A stretch of DNA of 64,000 nucleotides, taken from positions 1,033,530 to 1,097,529 of the forward strand of contig BDGG01000003.1 of assembly GCA_001949185.1 (NCBI GenBank), given 5' to 3'. Both the position numbers and the translations under genes were made by a program. Position 1 is the first letter of the stretch; each line of letters begins with the position of its first letter. The notes under the pieces are model-generated. The model made no database searches. It saw only the letters and a list, made by a program, of their open reading frames with translations, and was not told where the DNA came from. Below are positions 11,673 to 22,799 of this stretch, in pieces. Source of the stretch: Ramazzottius varieornatus (taxonomy: Eukaryota > Tardigrada > Eutardigrada > Parachela > Ramazzottiidae).

Positions 11673-13450
11673 ATGGCGCATCAGAATGACGCAGCGATTA
11701 TTATCCTGAACGATGAAGATGACCCCATTCGCCCTGTCCAAGTTCTTCATGGACCACAAAGACCATCGAAATCCAGTCTTGACACATTGGAAGTTGAGGA
11801 TCAACCGAAAGGATATTGGAAAGTCCTGCGGAAATGTTTACAGTTTTTATTCTCGCATATTGGTCTGACAGGTTTAGTAATTGGATATACTGTGGGCGGA
11901 GCATTTCTGTTCAACTATATTGAGGTATGAAGAGTATCATAAGTTGACTTCGAAGTATCCGTCGGGCTTTTCCCCGGATATCATCTTGCAGTTCGGAAAC
12001 CAACTCACCACGATCTTTTTTTAAATGGCGCACGCTTCCAGCCAACGGTACTGTAGGCGTGCGCTACTCGAGGAACGATCTGGTCGAGTTTGCGCGCACA
12101 GCTCCCATCTGTTCGCTCTGTGTGTTTTAGGAAGGTCAATGGCTGAATGACAGACAACAAGACCTAGACAAACGTCGTCCTCTCATCATCGAGGAGCCAG
12201 ACTATCTCGCGCACGCCGCTTTATCGGTGGCCGCCTGGAAAGCTTCATGGATGGATGACAAAGTCTTGCGTTTCTGGAATGGCGGTAGCGTGATCAACGA
12301 AATCTATCCCGTAGGCGAACTTGATCTCTGTCTGGGTCTAAACGAGCAATGATTAGTTATGTACATAGGATGATTGGCACAAGGATAGAGTTGATCAGAT
12401 TCGATTATGGGAAATCGAGCTAAATCAGTACATCTTGTTAAGCGTCGCCAGAATGGCTGCTGAGATTGCCGCCAACCGCACAGCGCGGGAGATGGAACAG
12501 ACGTCCAATGTTATCAATGCCCCCAACTGGAGCTTTCCCAGTGCTTTCTTGTACGCTCTCAGCATCGTTACAACCATCGGTAAGTAAATATGAACAAATT
12601 TTTTCATCGTTGGGTCGTCTAACGGGTGTATCTTACATCAGGTTATGGTCACGTGGCACCCTACACGCGCACCGGCAAGGTCGCCACTATCATATACGCC
12701 ATCATCGGTATCCCTCTCATGCTGGCTTTCCTCGCCAACATTGGTGATCTTCTGGCTCGTTTCTTCCGTATGGTCTTCGACCAGCTCTTCCTCATGAAAA
12801 CTTGCCGAAAAATCTACCGCCGTCGTGCTCAGACCTCGCTTCCGTCCACTGCCGTTGCATCCGTCACTGCTTCCCCTATGCCGCTCAAGAAACCACGCAT
12901 CAGCACGACCTCTGCCCCCTCTGCCTTTCCTTCGCCCATCCGCGTCGAACGACCGAAGCAGTCCCTCGTCATACAAGATCCATCAGCTTTAATGCCAAGA
13001 GTCCGTTCAATCTCCAGTGTTAACCCGGAATTCGAAGGGTACACAGCCGCTCAAATCTCCGTCATATCCGATATTCGAGAAGCCGAAAAGTCCGTGCCGG
13101 TGATGATGTGCGTCGTCATCATGGGCATTTACTTATTGGGGGGCGCAGTCCTGTTTTCGGTATGGGAAGGTTGGAACTACATGGATGGCTTGTATTTCTG
13201 CTTCATTACGCTGTCCACGATTGGGCTGGGAGATATGGTACCTGGTGCCACCTTACTGAATATAGCTGGCGGGAAAGGGCAGTTGATCGTGTGTTGTCTG
13301 TATATTTTAATCGGCTTAGCTTTCTTAGCTTCGTGCTTTAATCTTTTGCATGATTCCGCTAGAGGTGGACTAAGGAGTATCGGCGAGAAGATTGGATTGG
13401 TTAAGCAGAAACCGCCCAGTCGCAAAGCTTCCTCGGGAACCTTAATTTGA
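11673..13450 (+). CDS. Two-pore-domain potassium channel (TWK/K2P-like), 473 aa
   Basis: Four exons: 11673-11924, 12131-12310, 12399-12579, 12642-13450; phases fit throughout. TM1 is GLTGLVIGYTVGGAFLF. The first pore reads ALSIVTTIGYGHVAP, with an intron inside the selectivity filter (TTI|GYG). TM2 is TIIYAIIGIPLMLAFLANIG, and TM3 is VMMCVVIMGIYLLGGAVLF. The second pore reads YFCFITLSTIGLGDMVPG. TM4 is QLIVCCLYILIGLAFLASCF. This is the full K2P topology (TM1-P1-TM2-TM3-P2-TM4) with GYG and GLG filters. The family carries background K+ current at the plasma membrane. A roughly 100-residue Ser/Pro/Arg-rich cytosolic loop lies between TM2 and TM3, longer than in most relatives, and could be a phosphorylation target. 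The extracellular cap between TM1 and P1 is unusually long and has NRT and NWS glycosylation motifs. Confidence 0.92.
11985..12110. repeat. GTGGCGCAC-type short inverted repeat in K2P intron 1
   Basis: The intron holds AATGGCGCACGCTTCCAGCC and, about 40 bases on, AGGCGTGCGCTACTCGAGG, an imperfect palindrome. It is flanked by CACGATCTTT and GAACGATCTGGTCGAG. The same arrangement (arms around CAAGTGGCGCAC and GTGCGCCACTTG, plus an ACGATCT flank) occurs at several other places listed separately. It is likely a tiny non-autonomous transposon. Confidence 0.6.
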
Positions 13451-14913
13451 AACTTCGGTTCAAGTTGCACGGTTTCTTTATGCTGGCAATAAGAGATGGT
13501 TTTACGTTGTATAGTACAAGCAGAATGCCCGCCTGCGGCTCGCCACATTGGTTTATGATTGCGTGTGAGATGTGAAAAAAAAAATCTTCGTCACAAGAAC
13601 AGTAGGCATCTTGGTATTGGGAACCTAATACCAAGATCATCAAACAGAGATTTTTCAGCCGGAAGAAAGTTTTTTGTAATGTTCTGTTCCTTTTACAGAT
13701 TTCCTGATCCGAGCCTTCGTTCGTTGGTTTTGCGCGGTTCTAGTTAACCGCTTATTCTCGGGATGATCTTTATTAAGCACCGTGCGTTTTCGACTGAAAG
13801 CCTTGAACAATGACCAAACTAATCAGTAGAAAAATGATCATTGTCCGAAACTCAATCTTTCCTTAACTTCTAAATACGCCGATTCTTGGTCTCGGGATAA
13901 TAAGATTGTCGAAACAGGTTTGTCATACGAACCATTTTTTTACTGATTACAGTAGTTTGGTCAATTGTTTAAGTCGTTGGCCGATAACGCACGGAACCTA
14001 TTCCAAGTGCCACACGACCAGGGCACGCACAAAGAAAATTGTGCCGGTTGAGAGAACGATCAATGTGAATCCCATATGGCCATTATCGGTTCGTGTTGCA
14101 GGGTAGTACCACATAGGTATCGCGCAGTAAAACGCCGAAAGACCGAGATTGAGGAACTGTAGCGCAATGACCTTAAGTCAGCTGAGAGGCTAAAGGTTAG
14201 AGTACGTTGCATCGGTTATGTGGGTATTGGGTAACAACCAAATTGTGAAAAATTATGGAAAAAACGATCCAAAGGTTGAAACCAGGATCATATGGTTGAA
14301 AACATCCACAAGCCACAAATGATTTATACGTATTTAAGCTGGCAGTCTCAAATTATTGGACTAGCGCTCCGGTGTCTCTAAGATTCCCTTGTCAGAACAA
14401 TTCTGCATTATTATATTGATAATAAAGGGGCGGGAAATAATATTTCCACACCAAATATCTTTCTGGCAGAATGTACAAATCCCGACTGAACAGTTTGGCC
14501 GTCGGATAATGCTGGGGTGCAGAAAGTACTGTCATTTGTGTCGCAGCTCGTAATGCACAAATGCATAATGCTTTCCAGAAGAGGTCCTTGGATACAAGGA
14601 AACCCAAAGTCAAGCTCTACCGAAAGAGGATGACAGGATGGGAGAAAAATGCGAAAATTTTAAGGTGAGATTGTCTTAGGTCTTGGAAACGAGCAAATAG
14701 GCATGCAGGTGGTAACGCTCGTGAACCTGCTGTCTCCTTTTCGTCGCCCACCTGAAAAGTAGATATTCATTTTATTTCGTTTCTAAATCGGCCTTTGATT
14801 CTATTGAATCTCCCAGTATAACTTTGCCGTTTTCTGGGGTTATACAGTCCACTCGTTTGAGATCTGTTACCTAATTTTCTTTTCTGTTTACCACCAGCCA
14901 AACGTTTGCTGTA
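13451..14913. other. Intergenic region downstream of K2P
   Basis: Includes the presumed K2P 3' UTR. A minus-strand open frame at 14392-14613 (FSRDLYILPERYLVWKYYF) has no recognised family or adjoining exon. Nothing else is supported. Confidence 0.45.
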
Positions 14914-15091
14914 CATGCAAGACGAGAAATTATGGTACAGTAAATGTTATGCATATGGGACAGGCAGAAGGACAGCGATATGGAAATTCAACCGTAGAAA
15001 AGTGTCGAAAAATGTATAACTGTCCATCGGTCGCGTAGCGAAAAGGCCTGTACCATAATTTTCACTCTACCATAATTTCTCGTCCTGCGTA
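14914..15091. mobile_element. MITE, CATGCAAGACGAGAAATTAT family, TA-flanked (178 bp)
   Basis: Begins TA-CATGCAAGACGAGAAATTAT and ends ATAATTTCTCGTCCTGCGTA-TA, so the ends are inverted repeats of about 25 bases flanked by TA. Related copies lie at 46749-46946, about 23447-23663 (diverged) and 44500-44640 (partial). The interior shares GGGACAGGCAGAAGGACAGC with those copies. TA targets and small size fit a Tc1/mariner-type non-autonomous element. Confidence 0.75.
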
Positions 15092-15364
15092 TACAGCTTG
15101 CCAAAACAGAAGAAAGTGACGTCAACGCTCAACTGCAAATCAAATAGAAGGAAAATCAACTATTTATGTGCGTCAGTAAGCAAGCAATCCTCCTGATACT
15201 TTTCGGAGAACCGAGAGCCTCAACTATCACAAAAAAGCATTGGTTTCGTGGCCGACGAGTGACATGGTCTGAATGGTCCCTCGTGAGCAGAGATACAAAT
15301 TTTTGAAAAGAGCATTCGTGAAACGGCAAACTGACACTGAATATTTTACCCCCAATACTTTACC

Positions 15365-17645
15365 CGATACAATAAGCTGAAATCAGCACTGAACAACCGA
15401 TCGAGGAGAGAACAGCAGCCGCGATGGCTCCAGAAGATAAAACTAAGAAGAAAAGAGTGTTCACTCCGTCATATCTGCCTGTTCGACCAGTGTCGGTAGG
15501 CTACCATCGGGGTTGAAACTTCGCTAGATCCCTGGGCAAGACCTACCATGAAAACTGGCACAATACTCGCCGCGGAACCCGCAAACTGGCATACTGTGAG
15601 GAGCGTGTCCGTTTTTCCATCGTATGACGCCAGTTCTTTCAAGCACGTCGGAGCCAGGTGGCAAGGCGAACACTGACTGGAAAGGTCAAAGACTTCTTGA
15701 TAAGGGTATACCCAAAGAGCTACGTAGCTCTTTGGACTTTGGTTGCTAACTTCCACTCCACCCCGGTTGTCCAAAAAGAAGTCTAATTCTAAGAAGTCTC
15801 AGCTTACCGACCAACTTCCTGTGTCCTCACTGACTTGAGAAAAATGCAGAGCTATCCTTTTGACGCCCGCGGTGTCAAAGTATATTCGACCTAGCGATGT
15901 TTGAAAACTGCGGTTTTGATAGGATGATGCTAGGGAAGAAGACACTAGCACTGGCGTTCCGTAGCTGCGTTTTGTATCGAAGTACTCCGCAAGGACCTTC
16001 AAAAAGGAAACTATACATGCGGCAATATCATTGATTTGGCCTTTATTGACATTTGCAAAATTCCCTGACCAAAAACGTTCACGCAAGTGTACATAGACCT
16101 ATCAAAGGAGGAAGCCTGGAAACGCGACGGAAGTCGTGAGATCACAAAGCACCTTCAAGTGAGATCATTCCATTGATACAAGAATTGCCCAATTACCATG
16201 ACAGGATACTTGGGTGACTGGCTGCTCTGTTCCAAGTTTCTTCCGTACAACAGCTCGGTAAACCTTCTGATTTCCGCTATCGTTTCGTTCCCCAACCGCG
16301 GAGGTGACGAGAGCAGTACCGATCTAAATGCTTCGAAGGCAATGTCGTCTTCCGCGTCGTTGTACTTCCATGAATAATTTCCGAAGTAGTTGTCAAACTC
16401 ATCCCCGGTGTTAGGTAGTAGGAATACCTGACAAACAAATTGGCTTGCTTGGGCAAGATTCATAAAATTTCGACGTTCGAACCGCGTCGCACAAAGAAGG
16501 CGGGATGCTGGTTGACTTACGTATTCCCCATTGGTCATGTTCTTGTTATGTGCTGCAGTCTAAAAAGCAATCGATCAAGTTGTATAACAAAGGCGTTTAC
16601 TCTTCGAATATGTAACTGACCAAGATCTTCCTCACAATGTCCGTGTGAGCAACGATCTGGATGACTACAGCCAAAAGCAAATTCAGGCCATTACACACAG
16701 GTGTTTTTTTCTCGCACGTCTAACCTCTGGCAGAAACTCGGACGAATTCCAAGAAAGAGTCCAGCTGGACCGTAAAGTTTTTGGCGGACGAGTCAATCAG
16801 CATGAAATGTTTTTCCTGTTTCAGGGAGACCGCTGCTTGCGTCAAAGATTGTTTGAGTTTAGGCACTGCTGCCGCGGACGGCGCGAACCCAGTGTCCCCC
16901 ACCACGCAAATTATGTTCCATTCGTAAAGACGATACAACAACATATGTGCCAGCGAGATTGCTGCACCGTCCACAGGACTTGCCAGAATAGTGTTAGGAA
17001 AGTCCCTTTTGTTCGTGAAAAGCAAAGGATCAGGATATACCCTACAACGACAAAAGTAAACAACGCCGGTAAGTGCGCTAACTCACCGAATCTCAGCTCG
17101 AGCCAATCGTACCCAATCACGACCAGGACATTCCACTCTGTAATAAGGAACGACTCAGCAAATGCCTTTTGCGTGCACGAAAGATGTTTCTTACCCAAAG
17201 CCAATCGAGCCACTTGCACGGTTTCTAAGCATCCTGTTCAAACATGAAAGACATCCTGTCAGATCAAACATTTCACGCCAGGTGTAAATGGACGTCAAGC
17301 GGTACCTGGCAAGATGATGGCGATAAGGCAGGACGGGTCTCGCGACAGATCGTGGTATTTTGAGCTCAAGAGGTAGTCGACATTGTAAGTTATCGAGAGA
17401 CAGCTATTAAAATGTTCGTCGAACAGATAGGTGTGCGATAAGTCGAGAAACGGATATAATGTTTGCAACTCAGAAACCCCATAGTCCATCGCCGGCTCGA
17501 CGTACGTCAGGCTTCCGCGTTCAGGTCCGTAGTTTCCTGGAGTCAATATCTCTACACGGTATCTTTGCGAGATGTTGTGCTTGGGTTGACCATCAGCAAA
17601 GAGGGAAAAAACATTGACCAACACCAAAAAATAGAAGGGAGACAT
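15365..17645 (-). CDS. ANF-receptor-like extracellular ligand-binding protein, possibly decayed
   Basis: Exons read on the minus strand: 17645-17306, 17233-17087, about 17041-16725, 16552-16521, 16427-16197, 16098-15831 and 15782-about 15547. A signal peptide (MSPFYFLVLVNVFSLFADG) is followed by a periplasmic-binding-like fold typical of natriuretic-peptide receptors and receptor guanylyl cyclases: VARLALG, WNVLVVIG, FTNKRDFPNTILASPVDG, MLLYRLYEWNIICVVGD, MTNGEYVFLLPN and FFLDNRGGVEV. A hydrophobic helix (FFLVLSSGAIAAAVLSSIGC) follows near 15450-15370. Two joins fail by one base: exon 2 to 3, and the last exon to the helix. I found no kinase-homology or cyclase exons downstream; a MITE lies there. 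It could be an NPR-C-like receptor or a truncated pseudogene. Confidence 0.55.
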
Positions 17646-17749
17646 GTTCAGAGTCCCGTGGGGTGGGAGGAAAATCTGGACTCTTGGAAAACAGTGTGTT
17701 TTTTTTGGGTGTTGCCCACTTTATGGAATAGGGCAGTAGGTTACGTGAT

Positions 17750-18245
17750 GCAGTGACTTCGATGATTCGCCCTTTGATAGCGAGTTCATCAGGTATAATT
17801 TCCCAGGAGGGTAGGAGGAACCAGTGAAGCTCCACTTCCGGGTCCCCCGAAAGGACAGCAGCTGTTTCTCTCGAACAATTTACATGTACCCGGTACGGTT
17901 CCAAAGGGGCAATTCCATGGTCCAATAGGCCGTTCTGGTTTTCGCTGACTTGGGCTTATTCACAGGCTCGCAGCGAATGTATCGTACAGAAGGTTCGGCG
18001 AAGTGCAGTGAATTATTTTCACCAATTTTCAGCGACTTAACGCCTGTAGCACCACGTGTTTTGTGTCAGAATTTACACAGAGCGCGTATTCGCATACCTA
18101 AGTTCGGCAAGTGCTGCGCATCCGTCTGAGTTTCGAGATAAAATTTCTGTCCGTCACCCCAAAATTAGGCCAACCAACTATCTTGCCGTCGACTGGGACT
18201 ATTCCTCGAAGGGCGTCGTACTGCGTACCACAGCACATACACGGT
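17750..18245 (-). pseudogene. Ig-like ectodomain remnant (low confidence)
   Basis: Minus-strand fragments read LKIGENNSLHFAEPSVRYIRC and, in another frame, YRVHVNCSRETAAVLSGDPE then VELHWFLLPSW. The Cys...Trp spacing resembles an immunoglobulin-like domain. A further fragment, VPVDGKIVGWPNFGV, lies at about 18150-18240. No join between fragments keeps an open frame with a realistic intron. It lies just upstream of the ANF-receptor-like gene on the same strand and might be decayed 5' material of that or another receptor. Confidence 0.25.
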
Positions 18246-18463
18246 TTTAGTTTGCCATCGTCAGAGTATCACGTATTACCCAGATCTGTGGGTGCCAGAG
18301 CTCGGGTATCCTACTGCCCGGGCTCTGGCTAGCAATGGAATGAGGGCGGTTGCTTAAGCAAATAGAGGATCGAACGATGTTGGCCTTCCTGAAGCATTAC
18401 AACTCGTCTTGGCGTTATAAGATAACTTTCAACTTCCGGTCCAATATCGGCTGTGCTTTCCAG

Positions 18464-18667
18464 AAACTGCGCAACGAGCTACCAAAAGGCTGGAACGATC
18501 TGTCTGCCATCCACTGCGATCTTTTGAAAGAGGAAGACTTTATCCGCTTGTTCATGGAGATCAAGAAGTTCGGTCATGTGGATGTATTAGTGAACAACGC
18601 CGCCTGGTGTGGAACAGGCTTCGTTATCGAAGGGTCTACTAAGGCCGAATGGCAACGGATGCTGAAC
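18464..18667 (+). pseudogene. Orphan exon of a short-chain dehydrogenase/reductase
   Basis: A 204-base exon (68 codons, phase 0 at both ends) sits between a good acceptor (GTGCTTTCCAG) and donor (GTATGT). It encodes IHCDLLKEEDFIRLFMEIKK followed by FGHVDVLVNNAAWCGTGFV and ending EWQRMLN. This is the middle of an SDR fold: the D of the adenine pocket, the NNAG-like motif (here NNAA), and the helix before the catalytic Ser. The nucleotide-binding TGxxxGIG exon and the YxxxK catalytic exon are not visible nearby. It is therefore an isolated exon or a gene fragment. Confidence 0.55.
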
Positions 18668-19139
18668 GTATGTATTATCGATTACGAACCTTGGGCCTGC
18701 CAGTGTGGCGTTTTCACTTTTGCCCAATTTCCGATCGCGAACACCTTAACAGCGTTATGTATTCGGCTCAGTGTGATAGCTGGAACGATGTACACTCCAA
18801 AAGCCACTCGACTGATGAGAAAAAACATGTGAATGACGGGCACATCATCAATATCAACACCTTGTGAAAAGTAAGGCTGCTCTCGCTTCTTTCCACAAGA
18901 TTGATCCAGCGACATCTCGGATGCTGTTGTATACATCTTGGGCGCTCCAGCGCATGTGAACGTTCGAGAACTAACAATGGTCTCAACAGAGCAGGCTTGG
19001 TAGTGACGAAGAAGCCACTCTTGAGATAATACCTGCACAGTAAGTTGGTCTAACAGTACAATTTACTACGGCTCGGAGATCGGGTTCGTGGAAAAAAAGC
19101 GGAGTGACAGCTACAGTGTACAAAACCGACCATCACAAA

Positions 19140-21619
19140 TCAGGCACGAAACGAATTTAGTTTTTTCGACCCTTCAACGGGTATCACAAAAGGAGGAGCC
19201 GGCAACGCAGTATTGGTACCGTAGATATCACAGCGAAGATAGGCACATGGCGTGACTTTCCAGGCGTAGCGAAGGAACGCAACACCTTTGCCTTGGCACT
19301 CGGTAACATCGAGCGTTATCGCCTTAATTGTGCTGCTCGTAATACTGCTGGGGACCCAAGAATGGCAGTCCTGCCAGCTTGACATTGGTATGCCAGCGCA
19401 GCAAACCTGGAACAATAAATCAGAACTGAGGCCACCCGTCGATTAACACCGAGTGGGATGGTGTACAGCACCTGTCCACCTTTCTCACCTCAAAATTATG
19501 ATTTGAGCTATTCTTGACGATAATCGGTGCCGGGTCGAAGTGGATCGTCAACTGGCTGCCCGCTTGACTCAACGCTATCGGATACGGACCTTGGAATGGG
19601 ACTTTGACGCCGTATACGGTATTGAGCGCGCCCAATGTCAGTCTTTGCGCCACTTCTTCCTTGTACCGTGGATGAATTCTGCAAAACAAAAAGCATCTGG
19701 TAAGCAATGGGCACCGCGCCAATTAATTATTCCACGAATAGGCTTTCTCTCACGAGTTATAAGGCGAATCTGGGTCGGGAAGGTCCATGGCGACGGCCAT
19801 GAAGACGTTCTGAAGAACCTTATTGGGTGCGAAACCCACGTCTGCCGTCTGATGCCATCGTACCACTGGCGTCCCTGTATCTTCTTCATTCTTGTCTCCA
19901 ATCTGCACAAAGCCAAACGGTAGTCTCGCACTTCGAAAAGCTTTCCTCCACGACGCGATCATAGCTGGGAAGAGGCACAGGTAATCGTCGGGTCGGGCAC
20001 CCATTGCATCCGCCTCGCCTGCAGCCAAAATTGTTCAAACAGACCGACATCAGTCTGGAATATATAAGAGCGGGTTCTTGAAATTTCTTCTTACCCTGGT
20101 ACCATAGCGCGCCTTTGATTTGTAGGGGTGTCAGCGGTGCGATCATGGCGTTCCACAGTACAGAAGGGTCCGCAGGGTACTTGAGAAGCCATGGTTCGTA
20201 CATGGGCATCTCGAGATCCGTCAGGGGAGTTGTTGGGCACTGTTCCCCCACTTCCGGGGGAGACCAAGCGCGAATCGGCGTGCCTCCGTAGTATGAGCCG
20301 ATAAGTCCCACTGGAATGTCCAGCTTCTCTTGCAGACGACGTCCGAATGCCCAACATACTGCCGAGAACTCCGCCAATGAAACTAGAATACACAACTTTG
20401 GGCTTTTTCAGCGGCTATTTCCTGCGAACACTGGGGTATGTACCTGAACTGGGCATAGCCCATGCTTGGTATATATCCGGTTCGAGGAGTGGATTGGGTG
20501 CGTCGCTTTTCAGGATTTGGAGGAATCGAATACTGTCTTTGTACGTCCGCGCATACTGAAGCTCCTCAGTTCCATTAAACATCTACGAGGGAAAAACCAA
20601 TTAGCGGTAGCATTTTTTCAACAAGCATTCAGCATTCCCAAATGAAGTTGCACATGACGTGTTACAGTGTTGCCAGTAGTGACTGTAGTGTGCGCCAGTA
20701 GTTCATGGTATAAAGCCAGTAGTTCAATGCATGGAATTATTCAAATTGCCACGTGCGTCGTGTTTGTGTGTGTGACATATTGTACCTGTTGCACTTGGAA
20801 TTCCATATTGCTCTGCCCGCTGCACAACCAGACATCTCCAAAGAGCACTGCTCTCAGCGGGACCATTTCCTTGTCCCCATCGACAACCGATGTGGCTTCG
20901 ATGTCGTATGGTCCACCGGCTTCGCTCGGCGGAAGTTGGATCAGCCATGTCCCGTCCGCTGAAATTACACGAGGATAATATCGTGAAACAAAAGCGATAT
21001 AGATTCAACCGAAAGTGGATGTACCTTCAATTACGGTCTTCAGAAGAGAACTCTGGAACGTAACATGAACTTCCTGGTTGGCTTCTCCAAACCCCCACAC
21101 TCGAGCGCCAGGCTTCCCACGTTGTAGCACCATCCCATCTTGAAAATAGTTTGCAAAGCGAAACTCTGCCTTCTGTCTAACAGCCGATTTAATCTTCTTT
21201 GGAGGTATAGCGGCAGATTTCCGATAGATGACTTCGGTTCGTTCCACGTAGACCAGTGTGGCTTCTTCCCCGACTGCCGTCTTCTTCCACGTTTGACGAG
21301 CCGACCATTCGCTTTTCCCTGCATGCAAAAAAACCCGCTGGTTGCGTACCACAATACAGTTAGGACAGAAAGTATATTGTACTTTACCGACTCGTAAACA
21401 CGGTCTGCGTGATCTGAATAGACCCCATCGTCTCAGACAGTCCTCGGAATCATCCGAATCATGATCCAAGGGAGGAAGGTATTGGACGAGAAGGAGGATT
21501 ATGACAGCTGCGACAACGTACACGAAACATGCTGGCTGCATCATCTTGCAATTGATTCTGCCCATGGGGCAACACCGACAGGTGTCTCCAAGAATGGCGA
21601 GGAATTTGATGAAGCCCAA
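19140..21619 (-). CDS. siae: Sialate O-acetylesterase, 615 aa
   Basis: Eight exons on the minus strand: 21619-21388, 21318-21025, 20958-20786, 20582-20444, 20382-20095, 20018-19754, 19678-19489, 19406-19140; phases agree and introns are 60-200 bases. The enzyme removes 9-O-acetyl groups from sialic acids in lysosomal or secretory compartments. Family landmarks appear in order: FRFANYFQDGMVLQRG, the nucleophile block GDVWLCSGQSNMEFQVQQ, FSAVCWAFGRRL, GLIGSYYGGTPIRAWS, SVLWNAMIAPL, GALWYQGEADA, FPAMIASWRKAF, VRWHQTADVGFAPN, the catalytic-His block SIHPRYKEEVAQRL, and C-terminal PAPPF. Instead of a cleavable signal the N terminus has an internal hydrophobic stretch (PACFVYVVAAVIILLLVQYL) then DSDDSED, suggesting a type II membrane anchor. 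The start at 21619 is the first ATG in frame; one at about 21544 (MMQPAC) is an alternative. Confidence 0.9.
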
Positions 21620-21833
21620 GCCCAGGGACGACCTGGAACTGTTATCAACTAAGCAGCACCGTGTCGATAGATGCCAATGTGGGTCGAAAGAAGATAACGG
21701 TTCAGAAAGCCCAAGAAATCTCTGAGTCGGTTCGATGGCGTAGAAATTTTCGAAAGCTATGTTGCCGTTTACCTATCAATCAAAATCAATCGAAATGTTG
21801 GTATTTTCTCAAGGCGCCTATAAACAGCTGCTA

Positions 21834-22401
21834 TGGTGAGCCGGGCGATTCAAAAGTCCACAGTACTTTTACCGCGGGTGCATGCGCGGAGAAACTCCAT
21901 GCGCGGCGAAATACTTTTTCCGCGCATGCACCCGCGGATAAAGTCAGTTTATCCGCGCATCCATGCGCGGAGAAACAGTCAAACCGCGCATGGAGCGCTG
22001 AAAAACTAGTTTCCCCGCGGGTGGATGCGCGGAAAAAGTATTTCACCGTGCACGGAGTTCTCCGCGCATGCACCCGCGGTAAAAGTCAGTTTATCCGCGC
22101 ATCCATGCGCGGAGAAACAGTCAAACCGCGCATGGAGCGCTGAAAAACTAGTTTCCCCGCGGGTGGATGCGCGGAAAAAGTATTTCACCGTGCACGGAGT
22201 TCTCCGCGCATGCACCCGCGGTAAAAGTCAGTTTATCCGCGCATCCATGCGCGGAGAAACAGTCAAACCGCGCATGGAGCGCTGAAAAACTAGTTTCCCC
22301 GCGGGTGGATGCGCGGAAAAAGTATTTCACCGTGCACGGAGTTCTCCGCGCATGCACCCGCGGTAAAAGTACTGTGGACTTTTGAATCGCCCGGCTCACC
22401 A
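21834..22401. mobile_element. MITE-like element with long TIRs and three 142-bp tandem repeats
   Basis: The element begins TGGTGAGCCGGGCGATTCAA and ends with the exact inverse TTGAATCGCCCGGCTCACCA. It is flanked by TA at 21832-21833 and 22402-22403. The inverted ends run on through AAAGTCCACAGTACTTTTACC into the interior. Inside, a 142-base unit is repeated three times head to tail (21942-22083, 22084-22225, 22226-22367). Each unit is itself built from inverted CCGCGCAT/ATGCGCGG and CCCGCGGG-type words. It should fold into an extensive cruciform. No coding capacity is credible; long open frames in all three frames are a by-product of its GC-rich repeats. Confidence 0.9.
21942..22367. repeat. 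142-bp tandem repeat, 3 near-identical units
   Basis: Unit starts AGTCAGTTTATCCGCGCATC at 21942, 22084 and 22226; spacing is exactly 142. The second and third units look identical, and the first differs slightly at its end. The near identity implies recent expansion or gene conversion. Confidence 0.92.
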
Positions 22402-22684
22402 TAAGCTGCAAACACCAAGTCGAGATCGAAGGCCTGCATTGCGCATTCTAACATGGATGATGTCATGGTCGCGAGCCAGACCGAACACTAACACAATGAC
22501 ATCATTCATTGCACTGGATAAATGAATCAGAACTGATTATTTCGAATTTCCGATGAGTACTGTGCGTCTCAGCTCTTGGGCTCAGTCTCAGACTTCCCAG
22601 AGGAAGCGAGATTTGGATCAAAAAGGGAACAAAAAGGGAAGATTTAGCCCCTGAACCCCCACCCTTCGACCCCCCTCTTTAGCC

Positions 22685-22724
22685 TAGGCTCTGAGGCTCT
22701 GAGGCTCTGAGGCTCTGAGGCTCA
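22685..22724 (+). repeat. Short tandem repeat (GGCTCTGA)n
   Basis: Four consecutive 8-base GGCTCTGA units are followed by a partial GGCTCAGC. It lies in intergenic DNA between the sialate esterase and the convertase. Confidence 0.85.
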
Positions 22725-22799
22725 GCATTAAACATGGGTTACTCTTGAACTATCGAGCAAGGGAAGGTTTGATATAAGCAATTCAATGTAGAAATTAAC

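Noticed and set aside
21834-22401. CRISPR-like array (regular 142-bp repeats)
   Set aside because: Units are contiguous without spacers, palindromic, bounded by TIRs, and in a eukaryotic genome.
21661-22411. Several 70-160 codon open frames in both strands over the 21.8-22.4 kb element (for example SAHPCAEKQSNRAWSAEKL repeated)
   Set aside because: They are translations of the 142-bp palindromic tandem repeat; all frames are open because the GC-rich words lack stops.
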